Assembly: GCF_019913785.1 (NCBI RefSeq)
Contig: NZ_JAIOHK010000021.1
Location: 1-64,000, forward strand
Source: Altibacter sp.
GTDB lineage: Bacteria; Bacteroidota; Bacteroidia; Flavobacteriales; Flavobacteriaceae
Length of the DNA stretch: 64,000 nt
Reading direction: 5' to 3'
The notes beneath the pieces are model-generated. The model searched no databases, was not told the DNA's origin, and saw nothing but the letters and a program-made list of their open reading frames with translations. Shown here one piece after another: positions 1 to 9,157 of the stretch; the stretch's first letter is position 1; every line of letters starts with the position of its first letter. Both the position numbers and the translations under genes were made by a program.

Positions 1-1
1 A

Positions 2-127
2 GTAGCAGACCAAACTATTGAAGCTACAAATTCTCAAGTAAATATTTCTCATCTTGCTACAGGAACTTACGTAATGAAAGTTGCTGTTAACGGTCAAGTT
101 GGAACGTATAAACTTGTGAAAGAGTAA
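2..127 (+). CDS. C-terminal fragment of a T9SS type A sorting domain protein (5' end outside window)
   Basis: Frame from nt 2 reads VADQTIEATNSQVNISHLATGTYVMKVAVNGQVGTYKLVKE*, a typical Por secretion tail (GTYxxKV...KLVKE). Confidence 0.8.
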   Translation, partial: VADQTIEATNSQVNISHLATGTYVMKVAVNGQVGTYKLVKE

Positions 128-149
128 TTTTTTTCAATCTAATTTTAAA

Positions 150-180
150 GCCATCCGTCGTTGACGGGTGGCTTTTTTTT
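150..180 (+). terminator. Rho-independent terminator
   Basis: gccatccgtc-gtt-gacgggtggc stem followed by a T tract. Confidence 0.85.
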
Positions 181-198
181 TGATTAACTTTGCCCTTT

Positions 199-1200
199 AT
201 GAAGCTATACTTTTCTTTTATTATACCGGTCTATGACCGTCCCGAAGAAGTAAAGGAACTACTTGATAGTTTCAGTGCCTTAAATTTTAAACAGCAATTT
301 GAAATCGTTATTGTTGAAGACGGCTCTAACATATCCTCCGCCGATGTTGTTCAAACTTTTGCCAATGAGCTCGAAATTTCATACTATGTGAAAGAGAATA
401 CGGGGCCCGGTGATTCCAGAAACTATGGAATGTCCAAGGCGAAGGGAAACTATTTTATTATTCTGGATTCGGACTGTATACTGCCATCGCATTATCTTAC
501 AACGGTTCACGATTTTTTAGAGCAGCAGTACTACCATTGCTTTGGTGGGGCAGATGCGGCTCACGAAAGTTTTACAAACCTTCAAAAGGCGATTAACTAT
601 GTAATGACTTCTTTTTTGACCACAGGAGGTATACGTGGCAGCGAAAAAAGCATCAGTCGTTTTGAGCCCAGAAGTTTTAATATGGGGATTTCAAAGGAAG
701 CTTTTTTAAAGACTGGTGGTTTTGCTAAAATACATCCTGGAGAAGACCCCGATCTCTCGCAGAGAATGTTAAAGGCAGGGTTTAAAACAACGTTTTTGCC
801 AAATGCATTTGTATATCACAAACGCCGAATTTCTTGGAAGAAGTTCTATACTCAGGTGAGAAAATTTGGTCTTGTGCGACCCATTTTAAATTCTTGGCAC
901 CCGGAAGCTTCAAAAATTACTTTTTGGCTGCCCTCGATTTTTGTATGTTTTATTGGTTTCACGATCATTGCTAGCTCTTTATGGCATCCTTTGGCCTTAC
1001 TTCCTTTATCAATATATCTGCTTCTCATATTTTGTGATGCGAGTGTAAAAAATAAAAGTTTGATAATTGGAGGACTTTCAGTATTTGCAGTATTCGTTCA
1101 ATTCTTCGGCTATGGCTTGGCTTTTCTTCAATCAAATTTTTACATTAATTTCTTAAAAAGAGACCCCAAAAAGCAATTTCCTAAATTGTTTTTTAAGTAA
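199..1200 (+). CDS. Family 2 glycosyltransferase with C-terminal membrane segments
   Basis: FSFIIPVYDRPEEVKELLDS, VIVEDGSN, NYFIILDSDC motifs; ATG at 199 preferred over the TTG at 190. Confidence 0.85.
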   Translation: MKLYFSFIIPVYDRPEEVKELLDSFSALNFKQQFEIVIVEDGSNISSADVVQTFANELEISYYVKENTGPGDSRNYGMSKAKGNYFIILDSDCILPSHYLTTVHDFLEQQYYHCFGGADAAHESFTNLQKAINYVMTSFLTTGGIRGSEKSISRFEPRSFNMGISKEAFLKTGGFAKIHPGEDPDLSQRMLKAGFKTTFLPNAFVYHKRRISWKKFYTQVRKFGLVRPILNSWHPEASKITFWLPSIFVCFIGFTIIASSLWHPLALLPLSIYLLLIFCDASVKNKSLIIGGLSVFAVFVQFFGYGLAFLQSNFYINFLKRDPKKQFPKLFFK

Positions 1201-1221
1201 TTTTAACGATATACTCTCTAC

Positions 1222-2166
1222 ATGAAAAATAAAAGAAGCAATAAAAACTCCAAGATTAAATCGTTTCTTTTCTTTTTGTTGTTGGCTATCGTTTTTTGGG
1301 GACTTACAAAGTTGTCCAGACAATACACTTCAGCAGCAATGGCCAAAATTGAATACGTTCACATTCCTGATGGAATCGAGGTAGATGATAATAATCCTAA
1401 GGTAATTTCTTTTGAAATGACGGCCAATGGTTTTGCGTTTTTGATGTATAAACTTACAGAACCTAGCTTGAAAATAGATATTGGTTCTTTTTATACTGAA
1501 GGAGATGAAAAAATAACTATTAGAGAGGAACAACTCATATTACTACTTACTGCTGGAATGAAGAAGAATCTTTCAATATCTGCACTTTCGAAAAATGAAC
1601 TATCCATAACACTTAGTAAAATTGTTTCGAGAACGGTTCCTATAATCGGAAATACAAATTTTACCTTTAAAGAAGGATACGGAACTCGAGATAGTTTGAA
1701 ACTTCAACCCGATTCGATTCGAGTTTTCGGCCCCTCGTCAATAGTGAATAAAATTAATGCCATCAATACCAAGCTAATCTCGAAGGCAGATATCGAAGAT
1801 GATATATCTATAACAGTTCCATTGGTACTTCCCGATAACAAAAAAATTTCCCTTGAAGCGAATGAGGTGTTGCTAGAACTGAAGGTAACTGAATTTACAC
1901 AAATGCAGTTGGCAGTTCCTATAGAGGTCGTGAATGTGCCAAGCGATCTTACTGTTAAGATTATTCCTGAAGTTACCCAGATTTCGTTTATAATTTCAGT
2001 CGATGACTTCAATACAATTTCTGCAACCGATTTTAAGCTTATCTGCGACTATAGCGAAAGAGATACTTCGAACAATTCGATGCGCCCCAAACTAATAAGA
2101 CAACCAAAATACATAAGTAAGGTTGAATTCCTTGATAGAAGTATTGATTTTCTTATCTTTAAGTAA
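1222..2166 (+). CDS. YbbR/CdaR-like domain protein
   Basis: One N-terminal TM segment followed by repeated YbbR-like beta domains; directly upstream of coaE. Confidence 0.6.
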   Translation: MKNKRSNKNSKIKSFLFFLLLAIVFWGLTKLSRQYTSAAMAKIEYVHIPDGIEVDDNNPKVISFEMTANGFAFLMYKLTEPSLKIDIGSFYTEGDEKITIREEQLILLLTAGMKKNLSISALSKNELSITLSKIVSRTVPIIGNTNFTFKEGYGTRDSLKLQPDSIRVFGPSSIVNKINAINTKLISKADIEDDISITVPLVLPDNKKISLEANEVLLELKVTEFTQMQLAVPIEVVNVPSDLTVKIIPEVTQISFIISVDDFNTISATDFKLICDYSERDTSNNSMRPKLIRQPKYISKVEFLDRSIDFLIFK

Positions 2167-2192
2167 TTCTGAACAGATAAAATCGTGATTTT

Positions 2193-2780
2193 TTGAAAAT
2201 TGTAGGTCTTACCGGTGGTATTGGAAGTGGAAAAACCACAGTGGCCGGCCTTTTTAAAGAATTGGGAGCCCCGGTCTATATCGCCGATGTAGAAGCAAAA
2301 AAGCTGTCAAATTCATCTAAAATCATACGTCGGAAGCTCATTCAACTCCTGGGAGAAAAGGCCTATACGCACGGGGGCCTTAATAGGAAATTTGTGGCAG
2401 ATAAAATATTCAAGGATCCAATTTTACTCAAAAGTGTAAACGAGATTATTCATCCGAAGGTGGCCCAGCACTTTAAAAGATGGGTTAAAAGACAAAATGC
2501 TTCGTATTGTATTAAAGAGGCAGCGATCCTTTTTGAAAATGGCGAGTATATTAATTGTGATCTCAACATATTAGTGGTTGCTCCAAAGGCAGAACGCATT
2601 AGAAGAGTAATACAGCGGGATGCGACTACGAAAGAGGCTGTTCTCGAAAGAATGTCGCATCAATGGTCTGATGCAAAAAAACAAAAACTGGCAGATTTTG
2701 TTATTAAAAATCAAAACTTGGAATCTACACAAAAACAAGTTCAAAAAATCCACAATACCTTGATAAGAAAAGGAATTTGA
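2193..2780 (+). CDS. coaE: Dephospho-CoA kinase
   Basis: MKIVGLTGGIGSGKTTVAGLFKELGAPVYIADVEAKKL; TTG start. Confidence 0.93.
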   Translation: MKIVGLTGGIGSGKTTVAGLFKELGAPVYIADVEAKKLSNSSKIIRRKLIQLLGEKAYTHGGLNRKFVADKIFKDPILLKSVNEIIHPKVAQHFKRWVKRQNASYCIKEAAILFENGEYINCDLNILVVAPKAERIRRVIQRDATTKEAVLERMSHQWSDAKKQKLADFVIKNQNLESTQKQVQKIHNTLIRKGI

Positions 2781-2853
2781 ACTGCTTGCTTCATTTTGTT
2801 AACATTTGGTTAAATGGAAAGCCGCCTAAATGTTAAAATCTTATTTTTGAGGT

Positions 2854-4419
2854 ATGAACAAAAAGCTATTTGCAATTCTAATAGCCTTAATGACGCTATC
2901 ATTATTGGGTATCATCTTTGTTCAAGGATATTGGATTACCAATGCGTATCAAACTAAGGAAGATCAATTCACTTTTAACGTACGACAATCACTTATTTCT
3001 GTTTCAAGCAAGATTCAGATGCGAGAATTGGAAGACTATTATACGGTATATAGTGGCTATGTTGACAGTATCAACGCGCCGGATAATGTAAATTTTAGTG
3101 AACTTATCTATACAACCAGTGACAATATAAATAACGAAACCTATATTTTCTCTGATGGAATCTTGGAAGAGGATTATAAACTCTCTTCAAATTTTTTAGA
3201 TACTGAAGTGGATAGTATACAATTTAAAAAAATCACTAATAAAAAGAGTAAGACTAGATTGGTGCTAGGTATCGACGGTAGCGGAGCACCCGCTAAGAAT
3301 ACGGTCGAATCGTTTAGCAGGCTAAAAGATTATGAGCGGAATCAATTCGATGAAATGTTTAAGAATATTTCAGCTAAAACGCCTATACATAAACGTGTTA
3401 CCGGTAAAGAACTCGAAGATGAACTAAAAAAGGATCTTGCAGAGCGCGGGGTAACTTCAAAATTTGAATATGCAGTGTATAGTAACAATCTCTCGACGAA
3501 GATCAAATCGAGAAATTTTGAATTAAATCCCGATAATACCTATGAAACCCCTTTGTTCGAAAATGAAGAAATGCAAACGAACTATATGTTGCATGTAAAC
3601 TTTTCGGGAAAGAAGAAGGAAGTACTCAGTTCTATTCTAGGAATGGCAGTCTTGTCATTAGTATTTACCGGGGTAATTATTTTGGCCTATTCAAGTGCAT
3701 TGTCGCAATTATTTAAACAACGTCAAATTTCACAGATAAAATCCGATTTCATTAATAATATGACTCACGAGTTCAAAACCCCAATTGCCACTATAAACCT
3801 AGCGTTGGATGCCCTGAAGAACCCAAAGGTTAAAGACAACCAAGAGTTTTTGACAAGATACTTAGGAATGATACGCGATGAAAATAGAAGAATGCATGCA
3901 CAGGTAGAGAATGTGTTGCGAATTTCAAAATTAGAGAAGAACGAATTGGATCTGCCTAAGGAACGACTTAAACTGCATGATATTCTCGAAAAATCCATTT
4001 CACATGTTAGCCTTATGGTGGAAGATAGAGGAGGGTATATCGCCACCCATTTTGGCGCTCTGAAAACATCGGTTTTAGGAAATGAATCGCACCTTACTAA
4101 TGTATTGGTAAATATTTTTGACAATGCAATCAAGTACTCAGAAGATAGCCCGAAGATTGACGTGTATACTGAAAATGTAAAGAACAGTGTCATCCTCAAA
4201 ATACGGGACCAAGGGATGGGTATGAGCAAGGCGGTGCAAAAAAGAATATTTGAAAAATTTTACCGGGAAGCTACCGGAGATATACATAACGTTAAGGGAC
4301 ATGGTCTTGGTTTAGCGTATGTAAAACGAATCCTTGACGATCACGATGCAGAAATATTTGTAGAGAGTGAGAAAGAAAAGGGAAGTACATTTATAATAAA
4401 ACTACACTTAATATCTTAA
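2854..4419 (+). CDS. Sensor histidine kinase, RprX-like
   Basis: FINNMTHEFKTPIATI H-box, NVLVNIFDNAIKYS N-box, GHGLGLAYVKRI G-box; TM segments; followed by an OmpR-type regulator. Confidence 0.9.
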   Translation: MNKKLFAILIALMTLSLLGIIFVQGYWITNAYQTKEDQFTFNVRQSLISVSSKIQMRELEDYYTVYSGYVDSINAPDNVNFSELIYTTSDNINNETYIFSDGILEEDYKLSSNFLDTEVDSIQFKKITNKKSKTRLVLGIDGSGAPAKNTVESFSRLKDYERNQFDEMFKNISAKTPIHKRVTGKELEDELKKDLAERGVTSKFEYAVYSNNLSTKIKSRNFELNPDNTYETPLFENEEMQTNYMLHVNFSGKKKEVLSSILGMAVLSLVFTGVIILAYSSALSQLFKQRQISQIKSDFINNMTHEFKTPIATINLALDALKNPKVKDNQEFLTRYLGMIRDENRRMHAQVENVLRISKLEKNELDLPKERLKLHDILEKSISHVSLMVEDRGGYIATHFGALKTSVLGNESHLTNVLVNIFDNAIKYSEDSPKIDVYTENVKNSVILKIRDQGMGMSKAVQKRIFEKFYREATGDIHNVKGHGLGLAYVKRILDDHDAEIFVESEKEKGSTFIIKLHLIS

Positions 4420-4422
4420 ATT

Positions 4423-5139
4423 ATGGAAACAGAAAACAAAAAAATTCTTCTCGTAGAAGACGATCCAAATTTTGGCACGGTACTTAAAGATTACCTTGCT
4501 ATGAATGATTACCAGGTTACCCATGCGAAAAATGGAATGGAGGGCTTTGAAAAATTTAAGAAAGATGATTACGACCTTTGTATTCTTGATGTTATGATGC
4601 CGTATAAGGATGGCTTTACTCTTGCTAAGGAAATTAGAGAGAAGAATGAAGACGTCCCAATCATTTTTTTGACGGCGAAAGCCATGAAGGAAGATGTATT
4701 AAAAGGTTATAAAGTGGGAGCAGATGATTACCTGAACAAGCCGTTCGACAGTGAGGTGCTGCTTATGAAGATTAAGGCTATTATTCAACGTAAGGCGACC
4801 GATTCGATTGCCGACAGTAAACAATTTGAGTTTAACGTTGGAAATTTTCACCTGAATTCGAAACTGCGTTTCCTAACTTTTAAAAAGGAGACCCCTATTA
4901 AGCTGTCACCTAAAGAAAATGAGTTACTGCGCCTATTGGCATTGCATAAGAACGATTTGATGCCTCGAGAGTTGGCACTTACCAAAATATGGAGAGATGA
5001 TAATTATTTTACTTCTCGAAGTATGGATGTGTACATCGCAAAATTGCGTAAGTATTTAGGTAAAGATGACGGAGTAGAGATTGTTAATATCCATGGAGAA
5101 GGTTTCCGTTTGGTTGTTAAGGATGAGGTTGACCAATAA
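4423..5139 (+). CDS. OmpR-family response regulator, RprY-like
   Basis: KILLVEDDPNFG, DLCILDVMMPYKDG, IIFLTAK receiver motifs and C-terminal winged helix. Confidence 0.92.
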   Translation: METENKKILLVEDDPNFGTVLKDYLAMNDYQVTHAKNGMEGFEKFKKDDYDLCILDVMMPYKDGFTLAKEIREKNEDVPIIFLTAKAMKEDVLKGYKVGADDYLNKPFDSEVLLMKIKAIIQRKATDSIADSKQFEFNVGNFHLNSKLRFLTFKKETPIKLSPKENELLRLLALHKNDLMPRELALTKIWRDDNYFTSRSMDVYIAKLRKYLGKDDGVEIVNIHGEGFRLVVKDEVDQ

Positions 5140-5159
5140 TTTAAGTGTTGTATAAGTGT

Positions 5160-5189
5160 AAAAAAAGTCCTATTTATAGGACTTTTTTT
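5160..5189. terminator. Bidirectional terminator overlapping the 3' end of miaA
   Basis: aaaaaaagtcctatttataggacttttttt: near-perfect hairpin with A tract and T tract on either side. Confidence 0.8.
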
Positions 5190-6084
5190 CTTTTATGAAG
5201 GAAATAATTTCGTTTTCGGTTTCTTGATAATCAAACCAGTGAATCATTTCATTTTTACGAAGCCAGGTAAGTTGTCGTTTTGCAAATCGGCGGGTGTTTT
5301 TCTTAATTTCTTCTATAGCCTGCTCCAGTTTTAGCCTCCCTTCAAAAAACTGAAACAATTCCTGATAACCCACAGTTTGCAGAGCGTTTAATGCCTTGTT
5401 GGGGTATAAATCCTCAGCCTCTTGAACAAGGCCGTTCGCTATCATTTCATCAACGCGCTTGTTGATGCGTTTATAGATGGTAGCTCTTTCCGCAGTTAAA
5501 CCAATATACAGTACTTCGAAATTGCGTTGGGTGTTGTTTTTTTTCAGAAAGGAAGAATACGGTTTTCCCGAACTTCGATATACTTCTAAAGCCCTAATTA
5601 ATCTGTGGGCATTGTGAATATCCACCTTGTCAAAATAGGAGGGATCCACTTGTTCCAATTCCTTTTGTAATGGTTCGATGCCGTGAATTTCGTATTCAGC
5701 ATTTAATTGTGTCCGTATTTCTGAAGCAATATCAGGAAAGCTGTCCAGACCGTTCACAACAGCGTCGACATACAATCCGGAACCTCCTGCTATTACCACC
5801 ACTTCATGCTGTTGGAACAATTCTTCAAGTTTTTGTATAGCCTCCCGTTCGAACTCACCAACACTATAGGGTTCGAATATGCTTTTATTCTGAATAAAAT
5901 GGTGGGGAACCGCAGCGAGCTCTTCAGCAGTAGGCACCGCAGTGCCTATAGTCATCTCCGCAAAGAACTGCCGTGAATCGGCCGAAATAATCTCGGTTGT
6001 AAAGGCTTTGGCAATTGCTATTGCTAGCGATGTCTTTCCAATGGCAGTAGGGCCTACCACACAAATAAGTAAGGGTTTTTTCAA
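5170..6084 (-). CDS. miaA: tRNA dimethylallyltransferase
   Basis: VVGPTAIGKTSLAIAIAKAF, EIISADSRQFF, GGSGLYVDAVVNG, KRQLTWLRK. Confidence 0.95.
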   Translation of the reverse strand: MKKPLLICVVGPTAIGKTSLAIAIAKAFTTEIISADSRQFFAEMTIGTAVPTAEELAAVPHHFIQNKSIFEPYSVGEFEREAIQKLEELFQQHEVVVIAGGSGLYVDAVVNGLDSFPDIASEIRTQLNAEYEIHGIEPLQKELEQVDPSYFDKVDIHNAHRLIRALEVYRSSGKPYSSFLKKNNTQRNFEVLYIGLTAERATIYKRINKRVDEMIANGLVQEAEDLYPNKALNALQTVGYQELFQFFEGRLKLEQAIEEIKKNTRRFAKRQLTWLRKNEMIHWFDYQETENEIISFIKEKKSYK

Positions 6085-6089
6085 ATCGG

Positions 6090-7007
6090 TTAAAATTCAT
6101 CTTCTGGATCCAACATTTCGCCGCAACGGTGACAGTAATCTGCATCGTCACGATGCTTAAGCGCACCACAACTCCAACACGCATGCGTATTTACATGAAC
6201 GTAGCTGGGGTCGTCCTGATTCTTCTTTTCCATGGACTTCGCGTATTCGGCACTCACAATTCCTGTTGGCACGGCAATAATGCCGTATCCCATAATCATA
6301 ATGATAGCAGCTATAAACTGGCCCATTGGTGTCACAGGGGCAATATCACCAAATCCAACGGTGGTAAGTGTGACGATACACCAATAAACACTTGCCGGAA
6401 TACTCTTAAAACCGCTGGCTTCTCCTTCAATGAGATACATTAAAGTCCCAGCTATGATCGAGATAATGAGCACTGCAAAAAGGAAAATAAAAATCTTTGG
6501 TCGACTATCGCGTAGTGCTTTTACTAGCTTATTAGACTCTCCCACATAACGTGTTACCTTTAAAATACGAAATACCCTGAGTAATCGTAACGCCCTAACC
6601 GTTAATAAATAATTACTTCCTACAAGAATAAAGGACAAATACAGCGGAATGGTTGATAAAAAATCGATAATGCCGTAAAAACTAAAAATATATTTAGAAG
6701 GCTTCTTTATCGTAATAATCCGGGCAATATACTCGAAAGTAAAAAATATAGTAATTACCCATTCACCAATATATAACACCTGATGAAAACGTTCGTCTAT
6801 GGTCCTAACGCTTTCCAACATGACAAACAATACACTCAATAGAATTAGAATGAGAAGTATCACATCGAATAATTTTCCCAAAGGCGTATCTGCCTCATAG
6901 ATTATTCGATGCAACTTTCTTTTCCAGTCTCCTTGAAAAAAATGCTTGACTTTTTCCTTAAAAGATTCTTGTTGCTGGTCGTTGGTTTCCAAGTTGTGTT
7001 TTTTCAA
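6090..7007 (-). CDS. Voltage-gated-type potassium channel / ion transporter with C-terminal zinc ribbon
   Basis: S4-like VRALRLLRVFRILKVTRYV, selectivity filter TLTTVGFGDIAP, C-terminal CWSCG..CHRCG. Confidence 0.9.
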   Translation of the reverse strand: MKKHNLETNDQQQESFKEKVKHFFQGDWKRKLHRIIYEADTPLGKLFDVILLILILLSVLFVMLESVRTIDERFHQVLYIGEWVITIFFTFEYIARIITIKKPSKYIFSFYGIIDFLSTIPLYLSFILVGSNYLLTVRALRLLRVFRILKVTRYVGESNKLVKALRDSRPKIFIFLFAVLIISIIAGTLMYLIEGEASGFKSIPASVYWCIVTLTTVGFGDIAPVTPMGQFIAAIIMIMGYGIIAVPTGIVSAEYAKSMEKKNQDDPSYVHVNTHACWSCGALKHRDDADYCHRCGEMLDPEDEF

Positions 7008-7031
7008 TCTTTTAAAAATAAGGAACTTTCC

Positions 7032-8411
7032 TTACATAGTTGCCTCTTGGGGCAAGTTTACAATCTTCAACACCTTATTCTTTCTCAAGTAACTCTGAAT
7101 AATGTGTTGCGCATCTCGGTTATTTGCCATCGGACTTATAATCGATCTTAGTATATCGGGATTATTGATTTGATAGTTCAAGTTAAAAAAACCAAACCCT
7201 CTATAAATCCCATTTTCAATTAATATAACCGAACGTTCATCCACTTCTCGTCCTTTGTCTATAATGAGCATATGATTGTTTTCGTAGCTGTTCTTTTCTA
7301 AGAACCGCAATACCCTTCCATTGTATTCTTCAATCGCTTCCTTGCCAATACATGCTCCATAGCATTCTTTAACTCCAAAGGCAAAACAACTTTGCTGTGT
7401 TTGATGTAGACCCGTAAGTTTCTGGCATAGCTGAAATTCTTCAGTGATCTTGTACACGGCAGATTTAGCTTGCTGATAGTTGGTAAAGGTGGTAATTGCA
7501 TTTTTTCGGCCATCTGCCTTTTCAATACGAAGATTCAGATACCCTATCTCATCGGTAAAGGAAGAAAGTTGATAGCTAAACAAAGTTTTGCGCAACGCTC
7601 GGTTGAATACTGGTTTATTCTGCTTTATTTCTTCACTTTCCTTCAGCTGAGCAATTAGATCATTACCGGTTTCTTCGTAGGTGACCGCCGCTACCTCTAA
7701 CTGAATTTTTTTCGATTTTCGATTATCATTTGTAAAATGCTGTACCAGTCGCTTTTTTATATTTTTACTCTTCCCAATATAAATCACCGTACCATCCTTT
7801 TTATGCATATAATAGACTCCGGTAGTGGGTGGCGCAGTTTCAATAATATCCAATAACTTGGGTTCCAATTGACGTTTTGGATCTTTCCGAACCGAAGTTT
7901 GAATAATTTCTTTTGAAGTGTCTTTCGCCAATAGCATTTTAAACAACGAAACGGTGGCCTTAGCATCTCCCTGTGCTCGGTGGCGGTCGCTTATGGGAAT
8001 TCCAAGTGAGCGCACCAATTTCCCTAAACTATAGGAGGGTAAATCGGGCAATAATTTCTTAGATAGCTCGACCGTACAAAGGGTATCCAATTCGAAGGGA
8101 TAGCCTAAGCGATCAAATTCGGTAGTGAGAATTCGATTGTCAAATTGTGCATTGTGTGCTACTAGGATACAGTCTTGCGTTATTTCTATAATTCGCTTGG
8201 CCACTTCGTAGAATTTAGGAGCGTTCCGAAGCATTTCGGTGGAAATACCTGTTAGGTTAACGACAAACGGTTGGATCTTTCTTTCGGGATTGACTAAACT
8301 GCAAAACTGATCTACAATTTTATGTCCGTCAAATCGGTAAATGGCAATCTCTGTAATTCCTTCTTCATTATATTTCCCTCCGGTAGTTTCTATGTCTAAG
8401 ATTGCGTACAT
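7032..8411 (-). CDS. DnaQ-type 3'-5' exonuclease fused to a GIY-YIG (UvrC-like) nuclease region
   Basis: MYAILDIETTGG...HNAQFDNRIL...HRAQGDAKAT exonuclease motifs, then TGVYYMHKKDGTVIYIGKSKNIKKRLVQHF; Met at 8411 preferred over 8459. Confidence 0.88.
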   Translation of the reverse strand: MYAILDIETTGGKYNEEGITEIAIYRFDGHKIVDQFCSLVNPERKIQPFVVNLTGISTEMLRNAPKFYEVAKRIIEITQDCILVAHNAQFDNRILTTEFDRLGYPFELDTLCTVELSKKLLPDLPSYSLGKLVRSLGIPISDRHRAQGDAKATVSLFKMLLAKDTSKEIIQTSVRKDPKRQLEPKLLDIIETAPPTTGVYYMHKKDGTVIYIGKSKNIKKRLVQHFTNDNRKSKKIQLEVAAVTYEETGNDLIAQLKESEEIKQNKPVFNRALRKTLFSYQLSSFTDEIGYLNLRIEKADGRKNAITTFTNYQQAKSAVYKITEEFQLCQKLTGLHQTQQSCFAFGVKECYGACIGKEAIEEYNGRVLRFLEKNSYENNHMLIIDKGREVDERSVILIENGIYRGFGFFNLNYQINNPDILRSIISPMANNRDAQHIIQSYLRKNKVLKIVNLPQEATM

Positions 8412-8502
8412 TAATTTTTTTAGTATTCTTAATCGATTTTTGTAAGATATGGGTGTCAACGCTCGATTTCAATTCGAACTATGCAAAAGCAGTTGGTCTA
8501 AC

Positions 8503-9156
8503 CTAATAATTTCGCTCCCCAAAAATAGCACTTCCCACTCGGATCATGGTACTGCCATTTGCAATGGCCAACATATAATCACCACTCATTCCCATGGACA
8601 AGGTAGTAAATTGATAGGTATTTTTATGAGCGTCAAAAAACTTTTTTAGTTTCTGAAATTCATGGGTAAGTTGTTTGGTGTCTTCGGTAAAGGTCGCCAT
8701 TCCCATAAGCCCGGTAATTTTGACATGATGAAGTTCTTCCACTTCTGAAGCATTCAATAATGTCAAGGCTTCAGCTTCGGACATTCCAAACTTGCTGTCC
8801 TCTTCGGCAATTTTAACCTGAAGCAAACAATTTATCACTCGAGTGTTTTTTTCAGCTTCCTTGTTTATCTCTTTCAGCAGCTTTAAGGAATCCACTGCGT
8901 GAATTAAAGAGACAAATGGTGCCATGTATTTCACTTTGTTTCGTTGGACATGACCAATCATATGCCATTCAACATCTTCGGGCATTTCCTGCCACTTGGA
9001 TTCCATTTCCTGAATTTTATTCTCGCCAAATATACGCTGTCCCGCGTGATACGCCTCCATCAAAGCAGGTATGGGTTTTGTTTTAGAAACGGCTACCAAG
9101 GTAACATCCTTCGGTATCGTGTTTAGTAAGCTTTTTAAATTTTCTGAAATGCTCAT
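8503..9156 (-). CDS. YggS/PROSC-family pyridoxal phosphate-binding protein
   Basis: TLVAVSKTKP, FGENKIQE, WHMIGHVQRNKVKY, LSMGMSGDYMLAI; Met at 9156 preferred. Confidence 0.93.
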   Translation of the reverse strand: MSISENLKSLLNTIPKDVTLVAVSKTKPIPALMEAYHAGQRIFGENKIQEMESKWQEMPEDVEWHMIGHVQRNKVKYMAPFVSLIHAVDSLKLLKEINKEAEKNTRVINCLLQVKIAEEDSKFGMSEAEALTLLNASEVEELHHVKITGLMGMATFTEDTKQLTHEFQKLKKFFDAHKNTYQFTTLSMGMSGDYMLAIANGSTMIRVGSAIFGERNY

Positions 9157-9157
9157 A

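Noticed and set aside
3765-4229. Minus-strand ORF of 154 aa inside the histidine kinase
   Set aside because: Antisense shadow of the H-box/ATPase region.
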